From Chara braunii (Eukaryota > Streptophyta > Charophyceae > Charales > Characeae): DNA of 49,168 bases. The stretch is from positions 1,961,360 to 2,010,527 of the forward strand of contig BFEA01000120.1 of NCBI GenBank assembly GCA_003427395.1. Reading direction: 5' to 3'. The translations under genes and the position numbers were made by a program. Under the pieces are notes generated by a model, which had not been told where the DNA came from, searched no databases, and saw only the letters and a list, made by a program, of their open reading frames with translations. Positions 18,664 through 29,921 of this stretch are shown here, piece by piece. Position 1 is the first letter of the stretch. The number at the start of each line of letters is the position of its first letter.

Positions 18664-19530
18664 TCAATTTTGTTGCAAAAAAAAATCAAATTAATGAAAT
18701 GTTAGTTCTTCATCAAAGGGGTATACCTATGAGTTTGCGCTTCTATAAATCCAACTCCACAGTCCGAGAGAAGGTTAACAACAGTCGTATTTTTTATCAC
18801 CACTTCAGGACACCCTTCACCACTTCAGTTTGCAGCCTGCCTAAACAGGTGGTTCTCAGGGTCGTCGGACCTTTCACCACCTCAGGACCATTCAGGTCTG
18901 AAAATCTTTAACAGTCCTGAAGTGGTGAAAGCTCTAAAGACCCTGAAAACCACCTGTTTAGGCAGGCTGCATCCTCAAGTGGTGAAGGGTGGTTTTCATG
19001 GTCTTCGGACCTTTCACTACTTCAGGACCATTCACGATTTTCAGACTGCCCAAAACTCTCACTTGACCACTTCAGGACACCCTTCACCACTTCAAGATGC
19101 AGCCTGCCTAAACAGGTGGTTTTCAGGGTCTTCGGACCTTTCACCACTTCAGAACTATTCAGGATTTTAAGACTGCCCAAAACTCTCACTTCAGAATTTT
19201 TATTCCTGAATTTTCAGCTACCTGATAACCGCTTGTGCACAATCCGTCAGCGACATGCCTACACTCATTGGATGATTTGCTCTATATTTCTTTTTTTTTT
19301 TTTAGATTGTCCCAAAAATGGTTGAAAATTTTAAAGCTCGATTTCCTTACAACAAAAAACAAATTTAATGAATTGTGAGTTATTCATCAAAGGGGTGAAC
19401 CTAGGAGTTCGAGTTTCTATGAATACAACTCCACAATTTATTCAACGCTGTTGAAGATACTCGTAGTGAAGAACTCACCAGCAACGTGCCTAGACTCATT
19501 TCATGATTTGCTCTATATTTCTTGTTTTCT
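18664..19530. repeat. Direct repeat split by a palindromic insertion
   Basis: A block at about 18664-18758 (containing TTCATCAAAGGGGT and CAACTCCACA) recurs at 19343-19436. A second block, GATTTGCTCTATATTTCTT, occurs near 19271 and 19506. In the first copy the two blocks are separated by the palindromic repeat at 18800-19195. In the second copy only about 45 bases separate them. Confidence 0.6.
18800..19195. repeat. Long palindromic repeat (CACCACTTCAGGAC family), three oriented copies
   Basis: A block of about 78 bases, with CAGCCTGCCTAAACAGGTGG at its centre, is present forward at 18813-18889, inverted at 18914-18991 and forward again at 19078-19154. The first two form a hairpin with a loop of about 24 bases. 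The short motif CACCACTTCAGGAC also recurs at block ends. Confidence 0.85.
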
Positions 19531-19689
19531 TTTTGGACTGAAAAACGATGAGAGCCTGCTATTATGTACAGTTCTCATATGGTCAAGAACTCGGATCCTC
19601 TTCTATGCATTCATGTTCACGGTTAGGTGTTACGCACCATTTTTGAAAGTTGCACTTACAGTTGGGTTATTATAGTATACGACCGTTCA

Positions 19690-20480
19690 ATATGATATTT
19701 TGAGTGGGTGCTTATGGGTTTTGGCTTCACCAGTGCACCAATAACTTTCCAAATGATGATGTGTGTGTTTCGTGTGATGTTGGACCGGTTTGTGCTCGCC
19801 TACAAGGATGACATTTTGCGTTATAATGTTACGACAGAAGCAACAACGCTTGGGACATGTTTGTTGCATATTGTAGAAACTTCACCAGACTCGATCAAAG
19901 TGGATTGCAACAAATGAAACTGTGTCAAGTTAGAGTTTCGGCATGTAAGTTAGCTTACTATGTACTTCGGCACATCGAGTGCATTTGTCATTTTGTTGCA
20001 CCGAATGACTTCAATTCTCTGTATATATGATTTAGGCTGTATACGATTGTACGTTCTTTATGGCGTTATGATGTCGTAGCATTGTCGTTAGATAATATCA
20101 CGCTGACTTGGATTTTGTGAGCAAGATTAAATTTCACACGCGGATGGAACTGAATGTATGGGAAGATGGTAGGCTACTCCTTGGGTACCATGACACCAAA
20201 CGCATACGTCACCTCGACGTAAACAACGTTCAACATGGTTAGAGCACCATTTTCATCAGTTGGGTCATTTCACTAATTTCATAGAGTATTTCCATGCAAT
20301 TGGGTAGATAATTATAACATCTTGATTGTAGTTTATTGTATGCCCAAGTACGTATGGTTCTAACCATCTAAGAGTCGTGCTTTTGTCACCGAGAGTTAGC
20401 AGAAGATTGATATCTTTAAGAGGTTTTCCTAACGGCAATTCGAATGTCGTTTCGCGCGAACTGCCACGCTAAAATTCCCT
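19690..20480 (+). pseudogene. Fossil Ty3/Gypsy pol (RT and integrase remnants)
   Basis: 19708-19850 translates to a recognisable RT core: GFGFTSAPITFQ, then VMLDRFVLAYKDDIL, where active elements have FGLTNAP and YLDD. Here the motif is YKDD. About 500 bases later, 20299-20400 in one frame gives DNYNILIVVYCMPKYVWF, then stops; this resembles the integrase core around the second strand. Many stops and frameshifts separate these islands, so this copy is far older than the element at 7236-16156 and belongs to another lineage. Confidence 0.75.
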
Positions 20481-20939
20481 TCGAGTCATGTATAATTTCA
20501 AAGCAGAAAACGAACTCAGGCACGATGCTCATTAATTGTGGAGATGGATTTATAAAAGTTTGAACTTCAAGGTACATACTTTGATAAATAACTAATATTT
20601 CATTATTATTATTATTTTTTTTAACGAGATTGAGCTTTGAAATTTTTAATTGTTTTTTGGATAATTATGGATCTCGTAAGATATCACATGAGGTAAAACG
20701 TTACGATGGAAGGGTATTATTGTTTGCTTATTCTCCACTTAGCATATACTGATGTGAATGTAGAAGTGGCAAAATACATCTATAATATTGCCTTGAGAAT
20801 ATTAAAAATGAGCATGCAGCATGGGTAGGATGTTGTATGCTCAACATACGGTAGTGATATGCTTATTACGGAGAGCTCAAAATTTAGCTCAAATTGGTGT
20901 AAAAAAACACCTCAATTTCGGTACAAAAAAAAAAAAAAG
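20481..20939. other. No gene seen; AT-rich
   Basis: Possibly the decayed 3' part of the preceding pol fossil, but no domain could be recognised. Confidence 0.4.
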
Positions 20940-21160
20940 ATTAAAATTTAACAAAGTGCTAGACTGCCAACCGGGCCGCCCGAGTCACTCTTTTTTCTCG
21001 GATGGCCCGACCGTGCAAGGACCATGGAAGGTCCTANAAAAAAAAAAAAAAAAAAATCATAAAAATCCAAAAACAAACTATGTCGTGTAGAAAAATAAAC
21101 TGAACAACTTTTACCTTAGGGTCATATCGAAATTTAAAATAAAAATTAGTTTAAAAAATA
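20940..21160. mobile_element. Fragment related to the interior of the hAT-like element
   Basis: A GC-rich piece (GCCGCCCGAGTCA, then GGATGGCCCGACC), an A run with one N, and GTGTAGAAAAATAAA with GAACAACTTTTAC parallel the order seen at 21430-21600. Neither terminus is present. It is probably a truncated relative of the element at 21301-22135. Confidence 0.5.
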
Positions 21161-21183
21161 TATGTATATATATATATATATAC

Positions 21184-21292
21184 AACCTTTTGATGAGTCG
21201 GTGAAACTCCGACGAAACAGTTTGTCACAGCCCCTCGTTTGTTGTCCTCTTCTCCCTCTCTGCCTACGGTTTACCGGGCAGTTCTATTCGAC
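21184..21292 (+). ncRNA. Hammerhead-ribozyme repeat, copy B (5'-truncated)
   Basis: From CAACC onward it matches copy A: the core reads TTGATGA (C3 changed to T), stem II and the 3' stem III strand are intact, and the conserved tail follows to about 21292. The 5' stem III strand and half of stem I are missing, replaced by a TA run. Not expected to cleave. Confidence 0.8.
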
Positions 21293-21300
21293 AATATATA

Positions 21301-22135
21301 TAGGGTTGCCGGCGTTCGGGACGGGCCGAACGCCCGAACCCGAACGCCCGAACGCCCGATCCCGAACGCCCGAACGCCCGAACCCGAACGCCCGAACCCG
21401 AACGCTCGAACGTACGGGACCCCTTCGGAAGGCGTTCGGTCGTTCGGGCCGAACGCGGACCAAAAAAAAAAACAAGAAAAACAAAAATAGTTTTCAAAAA
21501 ATTTTGAAAAAATATATGTTATGTAGAAAAATAAATTAAACAACATTTGCGTGGGCACTACATCCAAGTTCTTTACCAAATTTGAATTAAAAATAAAATA
21601 CAGAAAATAAACACTATGATAAAAATAAGAAAAAATAAAAAGAGAATTAAAATGGGTGAGTGGGCCAGAAACCTTTTCGACACCGCCATCTTTGCCGATT
21701 TTTAATTATTGTTTGGCATTGAAAAATGCCCTGAAAATTTACAGATATTTAGTTTACATAATCAATAACTCATTAAAAAAAATAATAAAAAAATTCAGAC
21801 CCCGAGATAAAGTAAAAACAAAAAGTGAAAAGTGAAAGAAAAACAAAATAGTGAGTGGGCGAGAACGTTTTGACACCCTCATCTTTGATGATTTTTAATG
21901 TTTTTTTGGCTTAGCAGAATGGCTTCAAAATTTATGGGCGTGGAGGTTACATCATAGAGAACTTACAAAAAACAATTCAGAAAAAAAAACTTGTTTTTAG
22001 GCCACGAATTTGTTTTTGGTGGGGGACGAACCTAGAGGTGTTCGGCCCCCGAACGGGACCCCGAACGGGACCCCGAACGCCCGAACGTTCGAGGGCCAGC
22101 CCGGGGGCCCCCGAACGTTCGGTCAGGTAACCCTG
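21301..22135. mobile_element. hAT-like non-autonomous DNA transposon with CGAACG subterminal repeats
   Basis: The ends TAGGGTTGCC (21301) and GGTAACCCTG (22126-22135) are imperfect terminal inverted repeats with the YAGGG start typical of hAT elements. Flanking 8-mers AATATATA (21293-21300) and TATATATA (22136-22143) agree at seven positions, though in a TA-rich context. Both subterminal regions carry clustered CGAACG motifs, as direct copies (21325-21420) and on the other side near 22040-22120, reminiscent of transposase-binding repeats. The interior is AT-rich, holds a diverged internal duplication (about 21655-21760 and 21850-21950) and no transposase gene. Confidence 0.65.
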
Positions 22136-22148
22136 TATATATATATAT

Positions 22149-22264
22149 GGTTCGGCCTCCTGATGAGTCGGTGAAACTCCGACGAAACAGTTTGTCACAG
22201 CCCCTCGTTTGTTGTCCTCTTCTCTCTCTCTGCCTACGGTTTTACCGGGCAGTTCTGTTTGTGA
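22149..22264 (+). ncRNA. Hammerhead-ribozyme repeat, copy C (starts near the predicted cleavage site)
   Basis: CTGATGA at 22160-22166, stem II, GAA and the stem III 3' strand are identical to copy A, and the tail matches to about 22264. Homology begins at GGTTCGGCCTC, within about three bases of the self-cleavage point of copy A. Upstream is a TA run. Lacking the 5' stem III strand, it should not cleave alone. Confidence 0.82.
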
Positions 22265-22500
22265 TGTATATATTGGCCCGGCCGGGCAAGTGGCCCCAGG
22301 CCACTTTTGTAGCCTAAACAAAATGTCGATTAAAAGGTGTGCCAAATAAATATGCGTACAATTTTGATATATATAACACCGCATAAAATATGAAGACATA
22401 TCTTCATCTTTTTAATTGAAATATAAAGTATGTACGTTATATTTAACATACCTTCGAAGTTTAAACAACAGGTTGTCATAATTCATAGTGTGTTTTTTTT
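22265..22500. other. No gene seen
   Basis: GC-rich GGCCCGGCCGGGC start, then AT-rich DNA. Confidence 0.4.
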
Positions 22501-22508
22501 TTTTTTTT

Positions 22509-23165
22509 AACGTACGTTGGGATGTAACGTTGTATTTGGGATGTCACATGTTTAAGACTTTTCCCTTTTCCCTTTCAACTTTCTTGCATATCATATTGTT
22601 GTTTTACCTTTGTAGATGGAACAACCATAGGATGTTTCACAATTGGCACTATTGGGATGAACGCAACCTTGTGCCTCGCCAACGATGACCCAACCTATTT
22701 ACATGTAAAAATATTGCAGGCTAAATGTAAGGTGCACCAGGGTACTAGTTGTACCTCAAAACTGGTAGCACAACGTAAGTACGTTGTATTCGTATACAGG
22801 GCACAACGCATATTTCATGTTTATACGATGCATATTGTCGTGTTTCATGTTCAAGTTAATTTATTTTTTTTCCCCTTTCGACATCCTTACACATTATGTT
22901 TTTCTTTTACATTTGGAGATGGTAAAACCTTACAATGTGCCACAATTGGCACTATTGGGGACGAGTGCAACCTAAAGTTTTGTGAATGATTACCCAACCA
23001 AGATATGCCCTAAGCAGTTTTAGAAAATATTGCAGTACCAATGTAAGGGTGTAAGGTATCAGTTGAACCTTAAAACTAGTAGCACAACGTAAGTATGTTG
23101 TATTTAAATATAGTATCCCTTACACATTCTATGTTTATATGATGCACATCGTTGTTTTCACGTTA
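22509..23165 (+). repeat. Tandemly duplicated exon-intron-like unit, about 300 bp
   Basis: Two units share both an exon-like and an intron-like half. Exon-like 1 (22616-22774, 159 bp) has TTTGTAG before it and GTAAGTA after it and is open throughout in the frame starting GGA at 22618, giving GTTIGCFTIGTIGM... with four cysteines. Exon-like 2 (22919-23088) has the same boundaries, AG and GTAAGTA, and starts GKTLQCATIGTIGD, but carries stops and an indel. The first exon is phase-symmetric. Intron-like parts are also alike and a third partial copy follows. I do not recognise the domain. It may be a decayed Cys-rich repeat gene, or a non-coding repeat that resembles one. Confidence 0.5.
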
Positions 23166-24029
23166 AGACGGTAGCCGAAAAAATTATCATTATTGGTATC
23201 GCATGAACAAAACATACTCCTATTTGGGTAATACACTCATGTGTGTATGTCGTCTGAAATACTAATTATAAAATGAGATTGTTTTGGTTTGGAGGGTGAA
23301 AAGGACGTATAGTAGACGCAACAAGTTTGCCAAACGCATCCTATATAATGGTTGGACGACGAAGGAAGTCAACTATGTATCCCTACTGCAAACCAAAAAC
23401 ATGTTTTAGGTCATGGATTTTATAACATACTAATATTTATTTCTTATTGGTCATGTGGGGAAAAATATAACAGGACGGTGTCAACAACGCAGTAGTGTAG
23501 TTCCTGCAAATGATTGTTTGTCAATGCCATTTTTTTGCGGGGTGTTTTTCTTTTAGTGCAAAGAAGAAAGGACTTGACAATTGCAAGTGAGAAAACTTAA
23601 TCATAATTGTAACTAACTCCACAATCATTGTGATAACTTTCTCCGCAATCAATTAGAGTATTAAAGGTCATTTAGATGACATGAATATGGATATGTCATA
23701 GCAGTGTGTATGCGTTTTTATATCATCATGATATGTCATAGCAGGCTGTTTGCGTCCTTATGATGATATCAAGCTGGATATGTAATAGCAGTGTGTTTAT
23801 GTCCTTATATCATGTTGTATGTGAAACTCTCATTCCACTTTCTTAATATACTATAAGAGTTGACCCATTTTTGCTTGGATAATCAACGTCGAGGTTGATA
23901 TCGTGGCATATAGGTACTCTTGCAAATGCGCTTGCATCACAATATAGTTTAGTTTATGTAGGCATACAGTCAATGGAAAGGGTGTCAATCAAAATCCTTA
24001 GCCCCTACATAGTCTAGGACTTCCTCGAT
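23166..24029. other. AT-rich spacer with a 3-copy repeat
   Basis: About 23689-23815 holds three diverged copies of GGATATGTCATAGCAGTGTG with a CCTTATATCAT-like end. No gene seen. Confidence 0.55.
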
Positions 24030-24790
24030 TGTTTGCTTATCGGTTGGCCGACTTGTTGGCTTGTATGTAGGATTGCCAACTTACTTGTTGCACTATTGGA
24101 ATGTTGAGTGTGTCGTTAGCAAGCTATGTTAGATGGCTAGCGACTAAATTGATATTGGGTAATGGTTGGCTAGCTAGTTGCCCAATGTTGGATGGATTGA
24201 TTGTCAACTACTTTGCTGGCTTGCTTTCTTGTTTGGTTGATTACTGGTTTCTAGCTTATCGGTTAGTTGGTTTGTTAGCGGATTTGGTTGTTGGCTTAGG
24301 TTTGGCGAGCTTGTTGGCATGCTTAGTGGCATTGGTTGGCTGGATTACTTGCTTCCTTACTGGCCCACGGGCTGACTCACTAATGGGATAGCTTGCTCAC
24401 CAACTGGTATGCTTGTTGACAATGGATTGCTCGCTTCTTCACTGAAACGCTCACTTGTTGGGTTTCCCACTGCTATGCGCACTCACTGGATTGCTCGTCG
24501 ACTGGTATGATCACTAGTTGGATTACTCGTTAGCTGGTATGATTACTCACTGGATTGCTCGTTTCCTCATTGGTATACTCACTTGCTGGTGAGCATACTG
24601 CACTAGTGAGCGTACCAACGTGCTCACCCACTTGTATGTTCACTCGCTCGATTGCTCGTTGACTTGCTAATTGGCTCACCAACTGGATAGTTCGCTCAAT
24701 AGTTGATTGGAGGGCTAGCTCACTCAATTGGGGGCTAGCGAATTGGCTAGAGGCCTTGCTAAGAGGATGGTTGGCTGGCTGGTATTTATC
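24030..24790. repeat. Degenerate short-period repeat (TTGGCTNGCT / GCTCACTGGATTGCTCG)
   Basis: For about 760 bases the sequence cycles through variants of GTTGGCTTG..., then CTCACTGGATTGCTCG... with CTGGTATG. Period is roughly 20-30 bases and irregular. The 96-codon hydrophobic frame at 24101-24391 is a by-product of this repeat. Confidence 0.7.
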
Positions 24791-27070
24791 GTTGTCCAAT
24801 CACTTTTCCTTAGACTCAGTTTAATAAAAAACAAAAAAAACAAGCTAATAAGTTCACACCATTGACAGGTCAATTTATTCAGTTGTAGTCAAATAAAGAA
24901 ACAAACTCATATCACAGTTCAATTACCCTCCCTTGGACCGGGTTTAACATAGTTGGACCAACTTTCCTTAGGCTCGATCCAACAACAAGCTCACACTTAT
25001 GCCCCCTGCCTACCTCCCCTATTATCTACTTATAGTCGGGATATTTCTTTGCTACCTGAAGTAGGAGCTAACCCAATAGGTTTTTGTACTATCTATTCAA
25101 ACATCACATATTGGGATTGAACCCTACCTCCACCATTGGGTTAACTTTATTTTGATAAGGAGCTAGTTAGTTTGTTTTGGGGTTTGCAGTTTGAGTAACG
25201 ACCTTTTTCGAAGCTTGGTTTTGATAGAACGATCCATAATCATTTTTGTTAGGTCCAACAACCTCATATTTCATATCTTTCAAATGTGGTCAGGGCCTAT
25301 ACTACTTTTAACTCGCACCCGAATGCTAGACAAGTCGACCCATCAACCATTCAACTCATATGCTTGTCGTCGGCTTACTAAATACGACTTTTTCTGACTT
25401 AACCGACTTCGCAGTTTCCTCAATTGAGGGATTTATATATATTTTTTATTTTATTGCGCATTTTGCCGAAGCATGCGTTATAACTTCATACTTACAAAAA
25501 TTAAAGAAATGTGTTAAATGAATTTCAGTTTTCTCACTCAAATTATTGAAAATGTTTGAATTGTTAGCTCACCGCAGGTAAGGGGATCACAATGTTCAAA
25601 ACAATAATAAAACGATAACACGGATGGTCAAAATAATTGAGAGGGAACTGTACAGGGAGAACAAGAATCAAAATGAGGAAAATAATGTTTTTTTTAATGA
25701 GAAAACTACTTTCGTAAGTGGTCACCCCTCAATCGTAGTACCATCTTATACATATAATGTTATCGAGATTATTAAAGGTTGCATAAGGTAGAGACTACTG
25801 AGTGAATGCTAATGTTGTTGAGAACCGTTAAAATCATGAGACAGTATTGAATGTTGCTATGAAGATGATGGATCATCATGTCTAGGGAGAGATGCTATAA
25901 CCTTAAAGAGACAACAGTCCAAGAGAGATAATTGTGAAGCTTGAGCTAGCCAAGCTATAAGTGAATTTACATGCACAATTTTAATTAAAATACTGTAAAA
26001 AAATATTTATTCAGAAAAATATATATAATTTTTTATCGAAAAAATATGCAAGTCAACAAGAAAAGATTGTCTGTTGTAGGAGAATCGATTAGGAAATGGG
26101 TTAGTCTACATGTATGTTGTCAATACATGTATTACACAAAATGTTTTATTGGAGTATAAAACGGATGTATTATACTCGAGTGAAAAATTTAACAATTGTA
26201 CAATTCAAGAGGATTAAGATTGGATCGCCTTAACGTGTTTTAGGCCCCTTCTTGACAGTCTTATAAAAAGTTATGAGAGATTCATGTCGCACCGTGACCT
26301 GATAGAATCCTTCTAGCAAACTTTCTTTAATTATTTTTTTCGTATATCTTGAGCGTCTTGATTCTTTTTTTTTTTTTAACTAACTCTCTGTATTGTAGTG
26401 CAAATGCTTGAAAACGGTATTTGACAAATGGATTATTCATATGAATCCCATAGCGGACTTAGAAAGCTTCCTTGACAAGTTTTTAGAATTATTAAGTTTT
26501 TTTGAATATTTTTTTATAGTATGTTTTTAAGTTTTCATAATTCAGTGAGACTGTTTGGAGAGTTAAATGGTATTCGACCAGCGTGCCCGGTACCCCACAT
26601 TGATTTTTATAGTTCAAAGTACAAGAAAGTGGTTTTGCATTTATCATGGCAGTGACTTCCCCATTGTATATGAGAGTGCTATTGAAAATTTTCAAGGAGG
26701 TACATGCTATAAATCCGACTCACAACCATGCTCAAGTACCACAACACGTAACAAGAGAAACAAAAAAAAAAAAATATATGAAAAAGAGAAAAAAATTCAA
26801 AGGTAGATAAGTTTGGCTCACACTTATCTAGCAGGCTGCCTTAAAAGAGGAAGGAGGCGCACGTGTGGTCAATGCGCATCTCAACTACAGGCACTAAGGG
26901 GCATTCGGATATGTGTCGCTTCCACTTACTATACATTTATTAAGTCATGTCACAAACTCGAATTATAGCCGATTTCTAAAGTTTTTTTTTTCACCGCCAA
27001 TCATTATAAAACCACTAAATTGGGTATGGTTTAGTAGGATGGTAGATAGGCATAGTAGGAAAAACTCTCT
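24791..27070. other. AT-rich intergenic DNA without a recognisable gene
   Basis: Near 25065-25150 is a tRNA-like fragment (see separate entry). Remaining open frames are short and AT-driven, and none matches a family. Confidence 0.45.
25064..25152 (-). repeat. tRNA-derived SINE-like fragment
   Basis: On the minus strand GTTAACCCAATGG is followed by a perfect B box GGTTCAATCCC (about 25112-25123), and the segment ends ATTGGGTTAGCTCCTAC. GTAGGAGYTAACCCAAYAGG recurs at 28768-28787. No tail or target duplication could be seen. Confidence 0.45.
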
Positions 27071-28740
27071 AACAAGAGGGTGAGAGAGGGGGGGGGGGGG
27101 GGGGGGAAGAAAAAGATATGAAAAAGAAAGAAGGCAACCTACTTATAAAATGCCTTTGCTCCTACCGTCATTACCTTCATGAATATGTTGCGAGCGAGTG
27201 CAAATTGAGGCTTCCAAAAAGCAAAGGTGGATATATCATTCGCCAACCACGACCTGCTACCAAAGAAAGTGCGCTAGTGAAAAAAAAAATAAGATAGAAA
27301 GGTGGAGCGAGAGTAGTAGGTCATGAGCAAGGGAAAGGATACGAAGTTGAAAAAGGTAGAAGAGGAAGTAAAAGAGAAAGTGTGTTACTTGTTGCTTGAA
27401 CGCTGCTTACTACTTACATTCATTCGTCCCGATATGGTAAGTTTTTTTACGTTTTATTTGTTGTTTATTTATTATTATTATTTTATTTGTTTAACGATGC
27501 TTTCTGAATCTCTCAAAATATAAGGCCAATTTGTACCGATAAACGGAAGGCAAGGTGTACGCTGCATAAATGTACAATGCAGCAACGGTGATGATCAATG
27601 ATGAAAAAAGTGAGAAGAGGGAAAGAGGATAAAGGTACACAATGAAGGAGAAGAAAAGGGAAGGGAAAGGTACGGTTGGCGCACTCGGTCGGGATCTGCG
27701 AAAGTTCCACTATGAAGACGTCCTGCAAAATCTTGTGTGACGTGGCAAGGAAGGGCGCTGTGCAGGATCGATGTGCGCGACAACGTTCCCCATGCCGCGA
27801 CCCAGGTATGCCGATAGGAGACACCTCCTTCCTTTCTCTCTCCCAATGCCTCAGCATAATCTCGACTATCTCGCGCAAATGCCAATAACTATAAATTTCG
27901 CAAGCGCGACTAAATCACTTTCTAATCTGACTCGAGAAGGTTAGTGAGGTCAAGAGGATCGGTTAACAAGTATAAGCATAAAAGGAGGTGAGTTCGGAGT
28001 TGGGCGATCTGATGAGCTGGTGTGGGGTATGCAGGGTTGGTGTGCGGTCATGACGGACTGTGGAGCATGGGCAAACTCGGCATGCGTACTCGGGCTAAGC
28101 GGGGTGATAACTCTGGGTTGTTGGTAGGTGCGAGGCAACATACTGCCTGAATCAGAATGACAAGGAGGATGTTGAAGCAGTGAGCGCGCGTGGGGTGTTG
28201 GGATGTATGGGGACTGCTCTCCTGACCTTCTAGAAATTTTTTGTTTCGAATTCCGTCGTTTTTGTAATTGTTGCGTCGGCACAGAAATCCTTACAAGGGT
28301 ATCTGCTTTGGTTTTTCAATATTGGATGCTGTCCGATTTTTTTGTTGAATTGAGGGACTTGATGAGATTGAACATTTCCCAAAAGTTTATTCAGACTAGC
28401 CTAAGACTGGGAGACTAATTTTTTTTTCTTAACCTTAGTTCAAACACTTATGACATCTGAGCATAATGGTGGTAATCGACAGTGTGACCAGTTATACGCG
28501 GTTTCTAATTGGGCCACAGAAACACACGATTGTAGGAATGATAAAGTTATACCCATCTTACCTAAAATAATGATGCGCGGTTGCTAAGCCGCGCGATTCA
28601 GAGCCTAAATGGCTAATAAGGACCATTGCGTTATGTGTGCGGTTGCGGTGTAGCAAGAGGAAGTTGTTCATATGGCATGAAAAGGCCAATAGGGTATGCC
28701 AAGCCATAGGCAGGCGGGATGGGTGGGGGTGACTTTTCTT
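27071..28740. other. No recognised gene
   Basis: Starts with a G run (27088-27106). It includes several frames of 60-120 codons on both strands without recognisable domains. A minus-strand frame at 27513-27878 is the longest and looks non-conserved in composition. Confidence 0.4.
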
Positions 28741-28767
28741 CTCAGAGAGTTGCTTCTTATACTCTCG

Positions 28768-29045
28768 TAGTAGGAGTTAACCCAACAGGTTAACGCATTG
28801 GACCGCCACCATGCAGATACGGGCAACGAAACCTGATTGCGCCCTACTAGCGCTAACTCCTTTTGGAGTTGTCGAAAGGCATAGGCAATTGGGCGCGACC
28901 GATTTTGGCTGCACGATATTGAGGATCAAGCAGTTGAAATCAGCCATGCAGATCAACATGACCCCTGCGCAAGGATGACAAGCATAAATCAAGAAGTGGT
29001 CTAAATTTTTTTTTAAGTTTTTTGTTCGATTCCCGGGTTTATATG
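28768..29045 (+). repeat. Composite of a tRNA-like segment and a U6 snRNA 3' fragment
   Basis: 28768-28845 resembles the 3' three-quarters of a tRNA (AGGTTAACGCATTGGACC, then GGCAACGAAACC in place of a B box). After about 110 bases, 28955-29007 matches U6 from CATGACCCCTGCGCAAGGAT to AAATTTTTTTT with several substitutions. A GTTCGATTCCC box follows at about 29027. No target duplication was found, so whether this is one chimeric retroposon or three neighbours is open. Confidence 0.5.
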
Positions 29046-29244
29046 TTAACAGTCCCTGGGTACAACCATGTTGTGCTAGGGAAAGGGAAAAAAAAAAAGA
29101 AAAAAAAAAAGGGTTGTTACTGAATTGAGGTGCAAGATGGTGGACCTGCATACTTAGGGACTTAAAGTCCCTTGGAAGGTGGAAATGACGCACGTTTTTA
29201 GGTCGTAAGTGTAGGTTTTTTTTTTTTTTTTTTTTTTCTCCCCT

Positions 29245-29522
29245 CTCCCTTTCGTTTTGAAAAGGGAATAGGCCTCGTTGGTGAAGCAACAAACGCCACT
29301 TCACTTCTCTCCACATTCACAGAGGACAAAAGTTATGGCGGTGCATCTCACCATGTTCTAAGGGGCGGTTCGACCGTGGGCTGCTCCCTTTCGTTTTGGA
29401 AAGGGAATATGCCTCGTTGGTAAAGCAACGAATACCACTTCACTTCTCTTCACATTCACAGAGGACAAAATTTATGGCGGTGCATCTCACCATGTTTTAA
29501 GGGGTGGTTCGACGGTGGACTG
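29245..29522. repeat. 139-bp tandem duplication
   Basis: Units start CTCCCTTTCGTTTTG at 29245 and 29384 and end GTTCGACSGTGGRCTG. They share GATGCACCGCC-type and ATTCACAGAGGAC blocks with only about ten differences. Confidence 0.9.
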
Positions 29523-29693
29523 CAACTGAAGGCATCTTCAGGTGAGTTTATTTTTTTTTTGATATCCCTCTCTCCATAGCCGTTTCTAAGAGAAGGAAAG
29601 TGAGGGGGGGGAAATAAGGCAACTGCCTTATGGTTGGAACCACAACCAGTTTGGTTGTGTGCGAGCATCACGAGCTCCCACCCCAGTTTACAC

Positions 29694-29916
29694 GAATATT
29701 CGTTGTCGAGCGCATCGGTTCCCGCCTTGTTGCAAAGTGCGGGAACCCTCCCGACCATGTCACGCAGGAGTAAACCAAAACAAAAATAGAGACAAACTTG
29801 GGAACGACACTTAACAACCCCGCGAACCGCTGAGACGGCCGCGGTAGCGTTGTCCCTTCGCCGCTCTAACCGAGTTTGCCAGTTGTACATCCCGTGGTCC
29901 CCTGCGATAGGATAGG

Positions 29917-29921
<5 letters not shown>
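29694..29921 (-). repeat. Dispersed repeat R1, minus-strand copy
   Basis: Read on the minus strand it starts AAAACCTATCCTATCGC, passes GGGACCACGGG and CGTGACATGGTCGGGAGGG, and ends GATGCGCTCGACAACG. The same order occurs on the plus strand at 35608-35835. The translated frames are also similar, but stops and indels make a real protein unlikely. It is probably part of an LTR or other transposon. Confidence 0.7.

Noticed and set aside
24101-24391. Hydrophobic 96-codon frame that looks like a membrane protein
   Set aside because: Product of a degenerate T/G-rich short repeat; no start context or homologue.
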